In this document: positions 12,042 to 26,261 of the stretch, one piece after another | How the letters are laid out: every line of letters begins with the position of its first letter | Numbering within the stretch: position 1 is the stretch's first letter | Assembly (NCBI GenBank): GCA_000320545.1 | Contig: ADNK01000825.1 | Location: forward strand, 62,001 to 126,000 | Length of the DNA stretch: 64,000 bases | Direction: 5' to 3' | Source of the DNA: Bigelowiella natans CCMP2755 | Taxonomy: Eukaryota; Cercozoa; Chlorarachniophyceae | The notes under the pieces: model-generated | The model's database searches: none | What the model was told of the DNA's origin: nothing | What the model saw: the letters and a program-made list of their open reading frames with translations, nothing else | Position numbers and translations under genes: made by a program

Positions 12042-12566
12042 GTATGTGTTGCACTTCACCAGATGCGGTCGCTATCTACCGCAAAAGGCAGCATGTCTCG
12101 CATGCGTGCCTGGGCAGCAGCGACCGCGACGGGAAATGTGAATGCTGTGAAGGCTCCTCTGCCCTCCAATCTATTCGAAGCCGGCGTGCCGTCGATCGTC
12201 AAGGTAGCGGTAATGCTACTTCCGCAGCTGCTAAGCTGGGCGGAGAAGGATTTAGAGCTGTTGGGAGGGCAGGTGTACCAGCAGAGTTGGATGACATTTC
12301 GCAAGGAGATTTTGACGGGACGTATGCTACCGTGGATTCTAAGTGTGCTGCCGGCCTTCTCGCGTTCAATGCTGCTTTCGCTCGCAGTGGTGCCATCCTT
12401 GGCCAAGATATGCCATAAGCTTACAGCTCTGGAAGAGAGCAGGAAAAAGAAGAAGAAGTCGCAACAACAGCAGCCGGACTTCCGACCTCAATCCGTGAGA
12501 CGATTTTTTCTTCAGTGCAACCATTTTCCATCGTACTGTGAGAAGGTGGGAGGGGGGGGGATGAGT

Positions 12567-12606
<40 letters not shown>

Positions 12607-15600
12607 AAGAGAGAGCTAAAGACAGATTAGCTCTGCTTTTCCTCATATTAGATTGGGGGATGGCAGAACACATCTACATATTATCCTCCCATTTGCCACA
12701 AGATGCTTGACTTTATCTATTAACAGCAGCATGTTGCAGCGGCAGTGGGACAGGTTAAGGTGTGGGTGAGTGCGACAAGAAAGATGAGTTTCAGGGTGTG
12801 GACGATTTTGACGACTTCCATGTACATTGGGCCGTCGCTAGATCCTGTGGAAGTGAAATCGGCAAAATGGCTCAAATCCAAGCTTCTCAGCGGGGGGGCT
12901 GGTCCTCCTGTATGGCTGGAGCGGTTCACTGTCAGCTTGACGAGAAAGAATGATGATGATGGGGTCAACGAGAAAAGCAAGGGAACGTTGGGAGGAGGAG
13001 GAGGGGGAGGAGAATTAGCGAATAATGACGTATCAGCAGCAACAGTAGGGAGACCTCAGGTGATGGGGCTATACACAGCTAGTAGTGTCAGGAACGACGA
13101 AGAGGATGATCTCAACGACGTTCATGATGAGGACAGACCATTGGAGGCGGCTGCTGCAGCAGCGGCGGGCAATGGCGACGATGGCGTTTTCTATGAGAAC
13201 ACCCCTGGATCACCCAATATCTCTGCTGCTTCGAGGCAAGACAACAAAGGTGGCACAATTGCCAGCACTAATGCCGCACAAACTGCTGCTTCTTCTGAAG
13301 ACAGCAAAAATACTGGCAATGGTGATAATGACGGGAAGAATAGTAGCGACCCTCCCTTCCCTCTCCCCCCCCCCCCTTCTCTTCCAAAAATGAGCCCACA
13401 GCTTCTCCGTCAGCATTCAGCTCCCATACTCGAAAAAGGTGGAGCACCTGGTAGCGGAGGTGGTGTGGGTGGTAGTGCGCGGCGAGACGGCGACAATCGT
13501 GCATCAAAGAAATCTAACAGGAAAATCAAGGCCAAGCAGGTGGTTTTAGGCGGTTTGTGTGAAGATTATGTCTGTATGAATGATGAGGGCGTTTGCCCAG
13601 TAAAGCAAATTCGAAGTAGAGACATTCTAGAAGGTTTCGAACGGCGCGGAAAACACCGATTATTATCCATCCATATACGCCGTGGAACAAGCCACATCGG
13701 TGTTCGTGGGGTGTGATATTCGAGACGATGACTTGAATATTATGGCCAATGACGGACTGTTGTGGCAATAATGATGTGATGACTATCACCATTGACTGCA
13801 GATGGCAGTTTTCATTATTAACTGAACTTCCTATGATCTCCCGTCCCTCCCCCTCCCTCCCCCCTTCCCTCCCATAGATTATAGAGGAGCTGGCGTTCGA
13901 TAGCCCCCTTTTGCTAAGCCCCGAAGAAGAGGAAGCGGTTGTTTCCCGCGTCCGAAGGATGGAGGATGACGACGATTCCAAGATACAAGAAGAGGATGAG
14001 AAAGTAGAGCATAGTAGCACGGTATCAACAACGATGCCAGCCCCGCTGCGACAGCTCTTGTATTGGACGTCGAAGGAATGCAAGGAGAGGGTGCGCTTTA
14101 GGACGCAAAAGCGCTTTAAAACGGGGCTGCATCGTATTGGCTGCATGGTCTTTGCCGCCGTGGTTTACCTTCAAGGGAGAGCCTCTGAGCTAGGAATGTC
14201 CATCAGGTAGTATCGATAGTATAAGTAGTAGTTAATCGTCGTAAGCCTTGTCATGAGGGAGGCGGCATTCCGTCTCATATGGGGGTGGTGTGGGTGGAGA
14301 GTAACGTCTACATATCTCCACCACTGAAGTATGGTGCTCGTATCATTTTCCCAACGACATATGAATATATACCTGCCAGCGAGGAAAACCTGCGGTTTCA
14401 GGCTCGCCGGTGGAGCCGTGAATGGGCTGCAGTGTGCCGTTTCAAAACCGTTTGCAACGCGTTCGCCGCACAGGGCTACACCTTAGAATCCATAGAGGTG
14501 AAAATAGTGGCGACCATTAATTGATGATGATTATGATTATTTCTGCAAATGATGATCTTTTGACAAGATTTTCGTAATGACAGTTATGATGATGATGATG
14601 ATATGATGATGATGATGACGACGACGACGATGATTATTCTCCGAATAAAGTTGTGCTAGTGGCTTGCTTTGCCAATCACCACATGCAACTCCATTGTCTC
14701 CGCTTCGCTCGCACCGTTTCCCTCTCTTGTTTCTCAATGCTGCACCCTCAGACGATTAAGTTTTTTGTTGTTCTGATGAGATGGGTCTGTACGTCTCGCG
14801 TGTCTTCATCCTCCCCCATCCCTCCTTCCCCCTCTCCTCTTGTTCCTTGTTCCTAATGCTACGAAGATGTGCGTGAGGTCGAGGGTCAAGTTTCTGCTAG
14901 CGTTCCATCCCCCCAAGGACGTGCACCCACCGTCGCTGTCTCACAAGAAGGACGAGAAACCAGCATGGATCTCATCTCCCTCCCTCCCTCTCGTTCTTCC
15001 CGCAGGGCGACCTGGCCTTTTAAGGACGAGGAGCGAGGACCCTCCTCCTCTAAGGCAGATTGTGTCAGCTTCGGTAGCGTCACTAGCAGGATCAGGGAAG
15101 AAGAAGATGAAGAAAAAGAGCCATTCACCGGCGAGAAGACCAAAGGTGATCGGGGACGACTACAGAGGCTCGGAAAAAGAGGTGGTAATGATAGTATGGG
15201 TCAAGTAGTAGTAGTTGTAGCAGTAATAGAAGTTGTGGACAGCAGCAGTAATGAGAATAGGAGAATGAGGAGGAGGAGGAGGAGGAGAAAGTATTCTATT
15301 GTAATCACAAACTTTGTGCCCTTCTCAACCTCCTCAAATTTCTCGATGAACGCACATTTTTTGTATCCTGACATATCCTCGTCTATACTCCTCCTCCTCC
15401 TCTTCCTCCTCCTCCTTCCCACAACTACTTATAGGATATCGAAACGGCCTTGGTGCGTTTTCGCGAGCTTGTCCGTAAGGCAACAGATGAGGAGGGGCGG
15501 CAAGATGATGGCGGCACAGCATTGCGTGGGAACGTGCTCGATCTCGTCTTGGATTTTGTTGATCTCGCCGAGGACTTGAAGGTGTGTGCAAAGAATGCTA

Positions 15601-16754
15601 GCGACGATACCGACAAGAAGAAAGATGCAGAAGGAGGAGGCCATCAGGAGGAGGAGGGTAAAGCAAGCCCCACCGTCGACACACAGGCGTTCCAAGACCT
15701 CTGCGCCGCGCTCACAGCAAGGAGGTATACAAATCCGGCGAGATTCGCTTTTTCGTCCCCATCTCCCACAAAAGTTTTTTGAGAAAAACCAATCCATTAT
15801 TTTTTTAATGTTTCTGAAGATATTGATTTGGATGTTGTTCTTAGTTGTTAGCTAGTTATTTTGTGAGGGAGCATTTATCGCCTCCGCGTCCACTCCATTG
15901 TCGTTTCGATATGAACCTACCCAAGAAACTACAGAGAATAGCACACTGCACTCTCAACCGACATATTAGCTAGCACCAAGCAACCACTACCACACATGAT
16001 TATAATATCTCCACAGGGCACGCGCTGTGCTGCGACTGACGGCGATCCAGCATTTCGGACACATGGCCGTGCATGTGAATGACGAGAACTCATGCCGTTA
16101 CATTCTAGAAGGGGTGTGCCTTGCGGTACATCGTGCTGCAGCTTGCGGTAGTAGCAGTAGCAGCAGCAGCAGCAGCAGGAATAGCAGCAATGGCAATAGT
16201 GTCGGACATCCTTTGACTGCAAATGTGACGCAAACAAGAACTAGTTCGGGTTTTATCTTCGGGACGCAACAATCGAGTGCAAGAAATTCGAGCAGTCTCA
16301 GAACTCCTGCCGCTTATCTCCCCTGCTCCCCGCGATCGGGGCTGCCATCGTCTTTGTCACCGTCCTCCGCTACGATGTCTGTACAGGTCGTGGACCCTCT
16401 GGTCCGTAAGCTCTGCCAGCTCGAACCTCTCTGCGGGGGAGGGGGAGAAGCAGACGACGACGATGATGATGTTAGCGTCCCAACGTTGCCTCCCTTCCCT
16501 CCCCCCCTGACACATGCACCAGCAACTAACCCTTGGAGATCTGGGCAAGGGCGGTTTACTTCTCGGCAAGGAGGACTCGCGAATAACAATAACAACAACA
16601 ACAACAACAACAGCAGCAGCAGCAGCAGCAGCAACAGGACGACACCTACTGATCGTCGGAAAGGGAAAAGCTCTTCTCGTAGCGTGCATTGGCTGGTAGA
16701 TATAGAAGGTATGGGGCCCGCGTTCGACTCTATGGCACTTCAAAGGTTTGTCTC

Positions 16755-16792
<38 letters not shown>

Positions 16793-18028
16793 GTGAGTGT
16801 GTGTGTATGTGTGTGCTTATGCTTTATTCAGTGGCTGCATGCTTGAATGTGATGTATAATTCATGCTCACCAACGTTCCATCTCATCGCGATTAATCTTC
16901 TCTCCCTGATCCCCCCTCTTCTCCTTACTACCTAAAGTTTTCTCGACTTGCTGAGCACGTTATGGAAGAAGACGAGACGGTTCAAGTTCCCGGTAGAGTT
17001 GTCAGGGCTTACACTGCTCGCCTCCTGCATCCATTTCCGCAGCCAAGACCTCCAAAAGCTTGATTCCTCCGGCATCACCTCTTTTGTCCGTAAATTAGCG
17101 CTGAATCCTCCTGCATCAGCCGTTAAAGTATCGCTAGCTGCTTGGGCTTTAATGCGCGTAATGATATACTCTGTTGGGGACTCGGTCAGAGCGTCGTCGA
17201 GCTTGGTGGCAGGTCGACAGCAGCAGCGACAGCAGCAGCGACAGCAGCAGCGACAGCATCAGCAAGGCCACGATGGCAGTGCTTCTCGTATACTGAATGA
17301 ATGGATTGACATTCTGCTGGAAAAGCTTGAGGCGCAGTGGCATCATAATTATAGTAAGTTGGCGACGGGAATCACCGGGAAGAAGAGCACCGTCGACCAT
17401 AATAATGCGGGACAGCAGGAGAACAGAAATCAGTTCCCGCAGCCTATGAGACGGGCTAAGACCACAGCTGCTGTATTTAGGTCAGATTTTGATCTTGCCG
17501 CTGGTGAGGCCGGATCTCCTTCCTCCTTTGGAAGTGGTGGCGATGGTGCTAGTGGTACTGCTGCTGCTGCTACTACCAGTGGTGGTAGTGATACATTCGG
17601 CCTTGTGACTGCATGTCGTCGGTCATCATCGTCGCCGCAATCGCCAGAAAAGTTAGGCGGTGATGGTGGGGGGAGGGGAGACATTGCTTCACCCCCTTCT
17701 TATTCGGAAACAAAGGGGAGCCCATCAGGGTCAAGACCGAACATGCTTGTGCGACAACTTTCACTGGATACAGCATCCACAGGATGGCATGCGGAGATGG
17801 CAGCAGGCAATCTCCTAGCGATGGTGAACAGCAACAGTAACAGCATAAATGCCCCCTTCGACTATAAGAGCATGATGGAGAAGAAGCAGCAGCAGCAGCA
17901 AGAGGAAAAAGAGGGGAAAGAGCAAAAATGGGGAGCGCCGACGATCAAGGAGGAGAGGAAGGAAGAAGCCGATAAAGATTGCCTTTCTTCTCAAAAGGTG
18001 AATGCTCGTGCTGAATCAAATGCATGTG

Positions 18029-18072
<44 letters not shown>

Positions 18073-20922
18073 GTACGGGAAAGAGTGCAAATAGGCGCAC
18101 GTGCTACTACTTCCATTACTGCTACTACCACAACTGCTACTCCTACTGCTGCCACTATATTGCATATTACGTATACTCATCATCATTATCATCACCGTCA
18201 TCATCATCATCATCATAATCATCTTCATCTAGGTGCTAGAGAGAGCCGAGCTTATATCGAATGAGCTGCTATGGGTGCTTTTGCGACTATCTTGCTGCAA
18301 GGAAGCTCTATATTCCATCCTTCGCAGACCGAAATCGGTCAATCTCATATGTAAGCTAGCAATATTGGGAACTACGTGGGTGCATGACAACACCAACAGT
18401 AGCAGCAGTAGTAGCGACTCTTCGTCCTCCTCTTTTTCGTCGTCGTCGTTGTCCCCGACAGGGGCAGGACATATCACAAGGCTGCTCGCACTACATATTT
18501 GCCGACGATTACTACCAATGGTAGATCCAACGGTGGTGCCCACGGTTGAAGGTAACGAGGAGGACGGGGAGAAGAAGAAGAAGAAGAAGAAGAATGCGGA
18601 ATTCTACCTCGGTCGGCAGCGGAGGCATCCTGCCTCGCAGTCGTCGTCGTCGTCGAAGAATGGTGACGCTGCTGCCGCTGCTATCGTTGATTGGAAACTG
18701 CTTGATACCACCCCTGAGGCGTTGTTGGCCGGAATCTTGAAGAGTGTGGCGGCATGCGACCCGCTGCTAATGACAACGACGACGACGACGACAAATAGTC
18801 TAGACTCAGAGGAACGAGGACCATCTTTGGCATCATCACCATCATCACCATCATCATCTCGTCTCCCTCTCGCCCCCTCCTCCTACCCCAAATCTCAACT
18901 GTTTTCTTGCGCCAACGAGGCCATATGCATCTACAGACGCCTCCTCGCGACGGACGCGTGGGCTCCCATGGCACTCGATGCCATGGAGGAAGCCTTAGAA
19001 CCGCTGCGAAGGAAAAAAACGACGCCAGGAATGATGGAGGAGAAGGAGGAGGAGAAGGAGGGGCCTGGAGAGGAAAACGATCAACAGCAACATGCTGCTC
19101 GTATGAAAACAAAGATGGAAAGACTGGTCGCGACGCTGCACATCCTAGGCGGCGGTTTCGACGTGATAACGGAGGGCAGTCAAGTTGTAGTGCGATACCT
19201 TGCTGAAGGCTCCTCTTCCTCTTCTTCTTCTTCTTCTTCTTCTTCTTCTTCTTCTTCTTTTCCAAACAATAGCAACGATCAGAAGCAGCGACAGCAGCAC
19301 GAAAAGCATGCTGCTGACAATGAGGACGGCGGCGGCTACGACAGCAACAAGATGCGCGGTGTAATCCTGTGCCTGTCCCCTCTAACCGCCCATATGCAGC
19401 ACCGGAGGCAAGGAGAGCAGGTGGTGGAGATTGACTGGGTAAGGTATTCCGCTGAGGTCGTTCCAACGGTGGAGTTCCCCTACAACGAGCTCAACCAGCT
19501 CCACTCATGCTCGTCGATGCAGCTCTCACGGATTCTTGACATCGTTGCCACGTTTTTTATCAAGACGAGGGAGGGCGGTGACGGCAGTGAGAGCGAGGCG
19601 TCAGCATGCTTAAGCCGAGAAACTCTACGGAAGAAAGCGACTGCAGCCGCTGCCACCTCCTCCTCCTCCTCCTTCTCAGTGGGGCAGCTGCTACAGCTTC
19701 TGTTCCCAAAGTACCTTCGTTTGCTATGCGGAAAGGCGATGGAGCCTGCACTCGTTGCAGGATGGGAAGGATCACGGTTCCCGATGTGCAGAGATACGAT
19801 CATCAAAACCGCCCTTCAGCCCGCCATCAGAAAACAGCCACTTGCAGCGGCAACAGCGCGCTCCCCGTCCTCCAACACAGCCCTGAACAAAGGCAGTATG
19901 GAGGAGGAGGTGGAGGAGGAGAAGAAGAACAGCAACAAGGAGAATGCTAGTAATAGTAGTACGAGCAGTAATCAATTTGGAGGCTTTGGCAGCAGTAGTA
20001 GTAACTCTGGAGACTTTGGCAGCAGTGGCGGTCAAAGCGGTGGTAACTCTGCACTTACACTTCTTCTTTCATAATTTCTGTATTGTTTTGTTTTCTTAAA
20101 AAACCATTGATTAAAAAAATAGTAATAAAATTGATATTTCTTTTAATATTGTAGTTTTTGGAAAATGAAAGTTATTCAAAGATATTCAAGTCTTGAACAT
20201 AAATTCCTCTTGATTGCAGGTGGAGGCTTTGGCAGCAGTAGTAACTCCAGACGCTTGTGCTTGTTTTTTAAGAATACCGGCACCTGTAGGTACGGGGTTA
20301 ACTGTCACTTCTCGCACGCTGCTGGTCCTGAGAGTACCAATGCGGTACCTAGGAATACTTTCAGTAGCTTTGACAACAAGAATAGTAGTAGCTCTGGAGG
20401 CTGGGGCAGCAGCAGTAGTAACTCTGGAGGCTTTGGCGGCAGTGGCGGTGGTAACTCTGCACTTACAATTTTTTCCCATAATTTCTGTATTGTTTTGCTT
20501 TTTTAAAAAACACTAATAAAAAAAAATTGTAATAAAAGTGATTTTTCTTTTAATATTGTAGTTTTTGGAAAATGAAAGTTATTCAAAGATATTCAAGTCT
20601 TGAACATAAATTCCTCTTGATTGCAGGTGGAGGCTTTGGCAGCAGTAGTAGTAACTCTGGAGGCTTTGGCAGCAGTGGCGGTCAAAGCGGTGGTAACTCT
20701 GCACTTACAATTCTTCTTTCATAATTTCTGTATTGTTTTGTTTTCTTAAAAAACCATTGATTAAAAAAATAGTAATAAAATTGATATTTCTTTTAATATT
20801 GTAGTTTTTAGAAAATGAAAGTTATTCAAAGATATTCAAGTCTTGAACATAAATTCCTCTTGATTGCAGGTGGAGGCTTTGGCAGCAGTAGTAGTAACTC
20901 TGGAGGCTTTGGCCCCAGAGGC

Positions 20923-20956
<34 letters not shown>

Positions 20957-22911
20957 CCAAAGAAGGGAGGACAGCAACAGATACAGGCAGTATCTTCGGT
21001 ACCATAACTCTGCTCGTGCAGGGGATAAACGAGGATTTCAAGGGTATGATGAAGAAGGAGGGGAACGATTATGTACAGCTTCTGGACGAATCTAACATAG
21101 ATAAATGGTGCGTGGGGGGAGCGGCATATGAAGCTCTGATTCTCCGTCTCTCGCACACGATAGCGTTGCTATTGAAACAGCAGCAGCAGCAGCAAGAACA
21201 GCAGATTCCCTCATCGTTGGTCCCTTCCGCAAAGATGATGATGATGAAGCTCATCACCGGTAACGAGGATGAAGAAAAGGGTGAAGATAGACTACAACCC
21301 TCAACACCTGAGAATAGTAAGCAGAAGACAGAGAATATGGAGCGCAAATCAAAACTGCGAGCCGCCGATCACTCCTTGTTTGGGGATTTTCAGCAGCAGC
21401 AGCAGCAGCAGCAATTTGCAGCCTCCGCGGATCCTTTTCTTCGCCCTCCTGCTGCTCCTCCCCTGCCCGTGTTCGCAGGGCTCATCGGCGACCCGCGCTG
21501 CTACTTCGAGCAAAGCTTTGCTGACTCCATATCCTGCTCCTCGTCCTCCTCGCAGGCGGTGGAGGAGAAGTTGGAAGCAAAGAGCAGCGGCAACAACAAC
21601 AACAACATCAACAACTACAACAACAATGTCGATACTGCTGCCATGTTATCTGGGATCCGACTCCAAGCCTACTCGTCCCTTCTTAGCTCGCTCAATTGTG
21701 CAGAGCAGCGCCCTCGAAATCAGCACAAGGAGGGTGGCGAGCAACACGCCGCCACGGCTCCTTACAAGAAGTTGCATCGCCTCCGCAATTACACTGAGAT
21801 TGAACTAGGCCATTCGGCGTCTGTTTGTGAGAACGCGTTGTACTTCAGCGGCAGCGAAGGCGCGGGAGGGCAACAATACCGAGGAGGAGACCAAACAATT
21901 CGGCCGCACGGCGAGCATACCGACGACACGAGTGATAATGATTTCTTGGAGAAGCGAGATCCCAGTGCGTGCGTAGTCGTTCCATTACTCGTTGAAACGC
22001 TCTTAAGATCCGGCCAGGTAGCGTATACATCAACGGTATTAGATGGGTGAGGCGAAGAAGTTGGAGAAGAAGAAGAAGAAGTAGTAGTAGTAGTATGGTG
22101 AAAAGACGGAGTGGTGGTGGTAATGGTGGTGGCATCTACTAGATAGGTCAGGAGTGGGTGCGTGTAAGTATTCACAATGGATTTTAGAATGGGCGGGGGG
22201 AGAGGGGGGGAGGGAAGGGATACCGAAGGTTTTGTTTTGTGTGTAGGATCGAGGGCCTTGTTTTTAATATTTTGTCCTGTATAGGATTTTGATTGCTTTG
22301 AAACCTCCCATCAATTGCTGCCACGGCTTCCTAGCTTACTTGTTATCATTATCACTATCATCATCATCATCATCACTTTTTTTGATCCTGCCTCATCAAC
22401 ACAAGGGGGCAACCTTCTCGATGTGTGTCTGGCTGGCGCGCGGCACCTCTTCTGGCCGACTCCTAGCGTTTCGAGCGGAAGGAAATACGACTGGAAGCAG
22501 CGGTGGTGGCGGCTGTGGGTTGTTCGGCGATGGGTGGTTCTCCGTCAACGCACGTGTGAGCGAAGAAGGCCGTGATATCGTCGACGGCAAAGAGCCGATC
22601 ATAATCCTAGAGGTGGAGATGTACAAAAGCGGAGGAGGGAGGGGAAGAGAACGCGCCAGTATCATTACGAGTCTTCTTCCTCCTCCCCCCCCTCCCAAAT
22701 CTGCAAAGCATCCTGAGCAATATCTAAGAACAGAGGCCTGGTATCATATTAGCGTAAACATCAGGAGGGTTGATGGCGCTCCTAGTGCTAGCCTCGCAGT
22801 TTTCGTCAACGGTGAGGAGTGGAAGTTTCAGCAGTAGTAGTAGTAGGGAGTAGTAGTAGCTGCAGAAGGTGTAGAGATCTAGCAGCATCTGCAGTGAACA
22901 ACATAACGATC

Positions 22912-22947
<36 letters not shown>

Positions 22948-22948
22948 A

Positions 22949-22982
<34 letters not shown>

Positions 22983-23195
22983 TTATATACAACGGGTCGT
23001 CTTTTCTTGGCAGACAACACGTTGAGGCTTAATCGTGATGATCACCTCCTGATTCATACTAAAATCCCCAGCGTTCTTAGAAGTGTCTTCTAGCAGATAC
23101 ATGCCTCAATCATGCGTGGACAACACAGCCATTTCCTTATATCCATCGGGGGAAATTGCACCCACCAAACTCGCTGACAATGATACTTACCGCAG

Positions 23196-23268
<73 letters not shown>

Positions 23269-24206
23269 ATCATATATCGATAGGCGAACAATATGGGCGC
23301 AATGTATCCATTCGTCTACTGCCTCCGCGGCCAAGGCACAATAAGAACTCCATGAGGAAGGAGAAGGAGGAGAATGTGAAGCAAAAAGGGGACAACAAGT
23401 TCATTTCTTCTTCTTCTTCTACCAATGCGACGCTGTTAGAATGGGAAGAATTTGGGCTAAAAAGGCTGCATGCCGTGTTTGCTCACGGATTGACGTGTAA
23501 GATCCACACTCTCCTCGTCTTTGGTGCAACGGTTCCAAAGCAGGCCCTTAGGCGGCAAAGGCAGCAGCAGAAGAGGCAGCATCAGTCGTTCGTATCCTCC
23601 TTCCCCTTACTTGCAAATACGAGGAAATTGGTGTCTGCATACCGAGCAACCGTGGCTGCCACACAGCACCTTAGAGGAGGAGGAGGAGGAGGAGGAGGAG
23701 GAGGAGGAGGAGGTGGAGGAGTATCCCCAACCACCACGGCGGAGGAGAAGCATGATAATGATAATAAGATGATACCGATGAAAGCGGTTGTAATTACTCC
23801 TCACAAGATGGAGGCGGCCATCGAGCACAGAGGCATTGCACGACTTGACTTGCCGCAGCTTGCTTCTGCACCTCCCAATTCGAATATCTGCTCTCCTCGC
23901 TCACTTGAACATGTGCGCGGGTTTTCTCCGTCATTGCTGTGGAGTCCGCTCGTTGCATGTTCCTACAGCTTCGTCACCAAGTTGTCGACAGGCCAACGCT
24001 TGCTACCTGAGACAGCAATGGTTCCTCTGATTCATGTGTTATCTAGTGACGATGAAGAGGATGATGATGATGGTGAACATGATGATGTCGATCAGAACTG
24101 AATTTGGAAGAAGGATACTGTCAAAAGATAATGCACATAAAGACCAAAATTACTCGGCTTCTGCCTTGTTACAGAGCAAACCTATGCGTGTTTTCCATTC
24201 ACAATT

Positions 24207-24250
<44 letters not shown>

Positions 24251-24451
24251 CACACTAGCACAGCAAACGACGGTGTCCTTTTGAATGTGTCATATCAGGT
24301 GAAGACGCATGGCGGGGAGACCATGTTCGGCGTTGCGCTCTCGAGTGATGATGTGCTCACGGTACAGATACCGCCACAACTTGCAAGCTTCCTGAGGGAG
24401 AAGAACAAGAACAAGGCTGCTTCTACAGGGGGAGGTGGAGGAGAAGGAGGT

Positions 24452-24501
<50 letters not shown>

Positions 24502-25916
24502 CAGTTTTGATTCTTCTGGCATTATGCCCAGCGATCGGCAAAAGGAAAAAATAAATAACGTTACAAGTGCTACCATAGTGTTTTTCCAAGGCTAAAAATG
24601 GGGTGGTTTACCACGAGGGGGATCATCGATAGCCGTATGTCAGTCCAGTTTGAAAATTGCGGAAAGAAGAAGAAGCGACGTACAACGCGGTCATTTTATG
24701 CTGACGTGGTACTGGTAATCTAGGGGACTTATTCGGCAATAATAGTGGTGGTGGCTTCGGCTTAGGTTCGAGCTCCGGTTCGGGATCAGCAGGTTCTCTT
24801 GGTTCAGGTTCTGGTTCAGGCTGGGGTTCCGGTTCCGGTTCTGGCTCAAGCGACAACGGCGGTGGTAGAAACAACAGCGGTGGCTTTAGCTTCGGCGGTG
24901 GTAGAAACAACGGCGGTGGCTCTAGCTCCGGCGGTTTTGGCTCTGGCTTCGGCGGTGGTGGAAACACCGGCGGTGGCTCTAGCTCCGGCGGTTTTGGCTC
25001 TAGCTTCGGCGGTGGTGGAAACACCGGCGGTGGCTCTAGCTCCGGCGGTTTTGGCTCTGGCTTCGGCGGTGGTGGAAACACCGGCGGTGGCTCTAGCTCC
25101 GGCGGTTTTGGCTCTGGCTTCGGCGGTGGTGGAAACACCGGCGGTGGCTCTAGCTCCGGCGGTTTTGGCTCTGGCTTCGGCGGTGGTGGAAACACCGGCG
25201 GTGGCTCTAGCTCCGGCGGTTTTGGCTTTGGCTTCGGCGGTGGTGGAAACACCGGCGGTGGCTCTAGCTCCGGCGGTTTTGGCTCTGGCTTCGGCGGTAG
25301 CTCTAGCTCCGGCGGTTTTAGCTCTAGCTTCGGCGGTGGTGGAAACACCGGCGGTGGCTCTAGCTCCGGCGGTTTTGGCTTTGGCTTCGGCGGTGGTGGA
25401 AACACCGGCGGTGGCTCTAGCTCCGGCGGTTTTGGCTCTGGCTTCGGCGGTAGCTCTAGCTCCGGCGATTTTAGCTCTAGCTTCGGCGGTGGTGGAAACA
25501 CCGGCGGTGGCTCTAGCTCCGGCGGTTTTGGCTCTGGCTTCGGCGGTAGCTCTAGCTCCGGCGGTGGTGGAAACACCGGCGGTGTCCTTGGTAGTGGTAG
25601 AAACAACGGCGGTGGCTCTAGCTCCGGCGGTTTTGGCTCTAGCTTCGGCGGTGGTGGAAACACCGGCGGTGGCTCTAGCTCCGGCGGTTTTGGCTCTGGC
25701 TTCGGCGGTGGTGGAAACACCGGCGGTGGCTCTAGCTCCGGCGGTTTTGGCTCTAGCTCCGGCGGTGGCGTTGGTGGTGGTAGAAACATCGGCGGTGGCT
25801 TTAGCTTCGGCGGTGGTGGAAACAACGGCAGTGTCTTCGGCGGTGGCTTTAAGACCACGGAGGTGGATAATATATGATGATGACCAAGTAGTATTATGCG
25901 TGTTTGTGCGTGTCTC

Positions 25917-25950
<34 letters not shown>

Positions 25951-26229
25951 TTGTAGTAGTAGTAGTTGTGTCAGATAAGAGTGGCGAATACACAGGAAAC
26001 AGTATATCCACTCCACACTCCATCACGCCACACTTTAAAAATGGAATTGTGAAATTAGTGGTGGTACCGTAGTCTGAGAACCAACCATTAACAACAACAA
26101 CAACAAATTAGGAGCGGCATCGGGGAAAATTCGGCTCCAGCCACGTCGAGCTACACCAGAGCATTACGAAAATGCACCAGTACAGTAGAATCCCATTCGA
26201 AAATATCAATCTTAAGAAATCTTTCAATA

Positions 26230-26261
<32 letters not shown>

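Noticed and set aside
13526-14146. Minus ORF of 206 codons
   Set aside because: It crosses a plus-strand intron and two plus-strand exons with coherent phase, and shows no domain.
14869-15579. Plus ORF MREVEGQVSASVPS as the coding frame of the 14.87-15.18 kb exon
   Set aside because: The alternative frame (CVRSRVKFLLAFHPPKD, ending DDYRGSEKE at a donor) joins in phase to DIETALVRFRELV, so it is preferred.
18681-19466. Minus ORF of 261 codons opposite the HECT exon
   Set aside because: Its composition is dominated by antisense microsatellites (poly-Lys opposite TTC repeats), and the plus frame has consistent phase with its neighbours.
20165-20506. ORFs beginning MKVIQRYSSLEHKFLL at 20165 and 20815
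   Set aside because: The start lies within the repeated intron. The coding part begins only after the ttgcag acceptor.
24900-25770. CRISPR-like array
   Set aside because: The units are contiguous coding repeats with no unique spacers, in a spliced eukaryotic gene.
24623-26026. Long Pro-rich minus-strand ORF (467 codons) and a Val/Ala-rich plus ORF at 24799-25956
   Set aside because: Both are shadows of the 57-bp repeat. The Gly/Phe/Ser frame on the plus strand joins in phase to neighbouring HECT exons and has splice sites at both ends; the other two have none.
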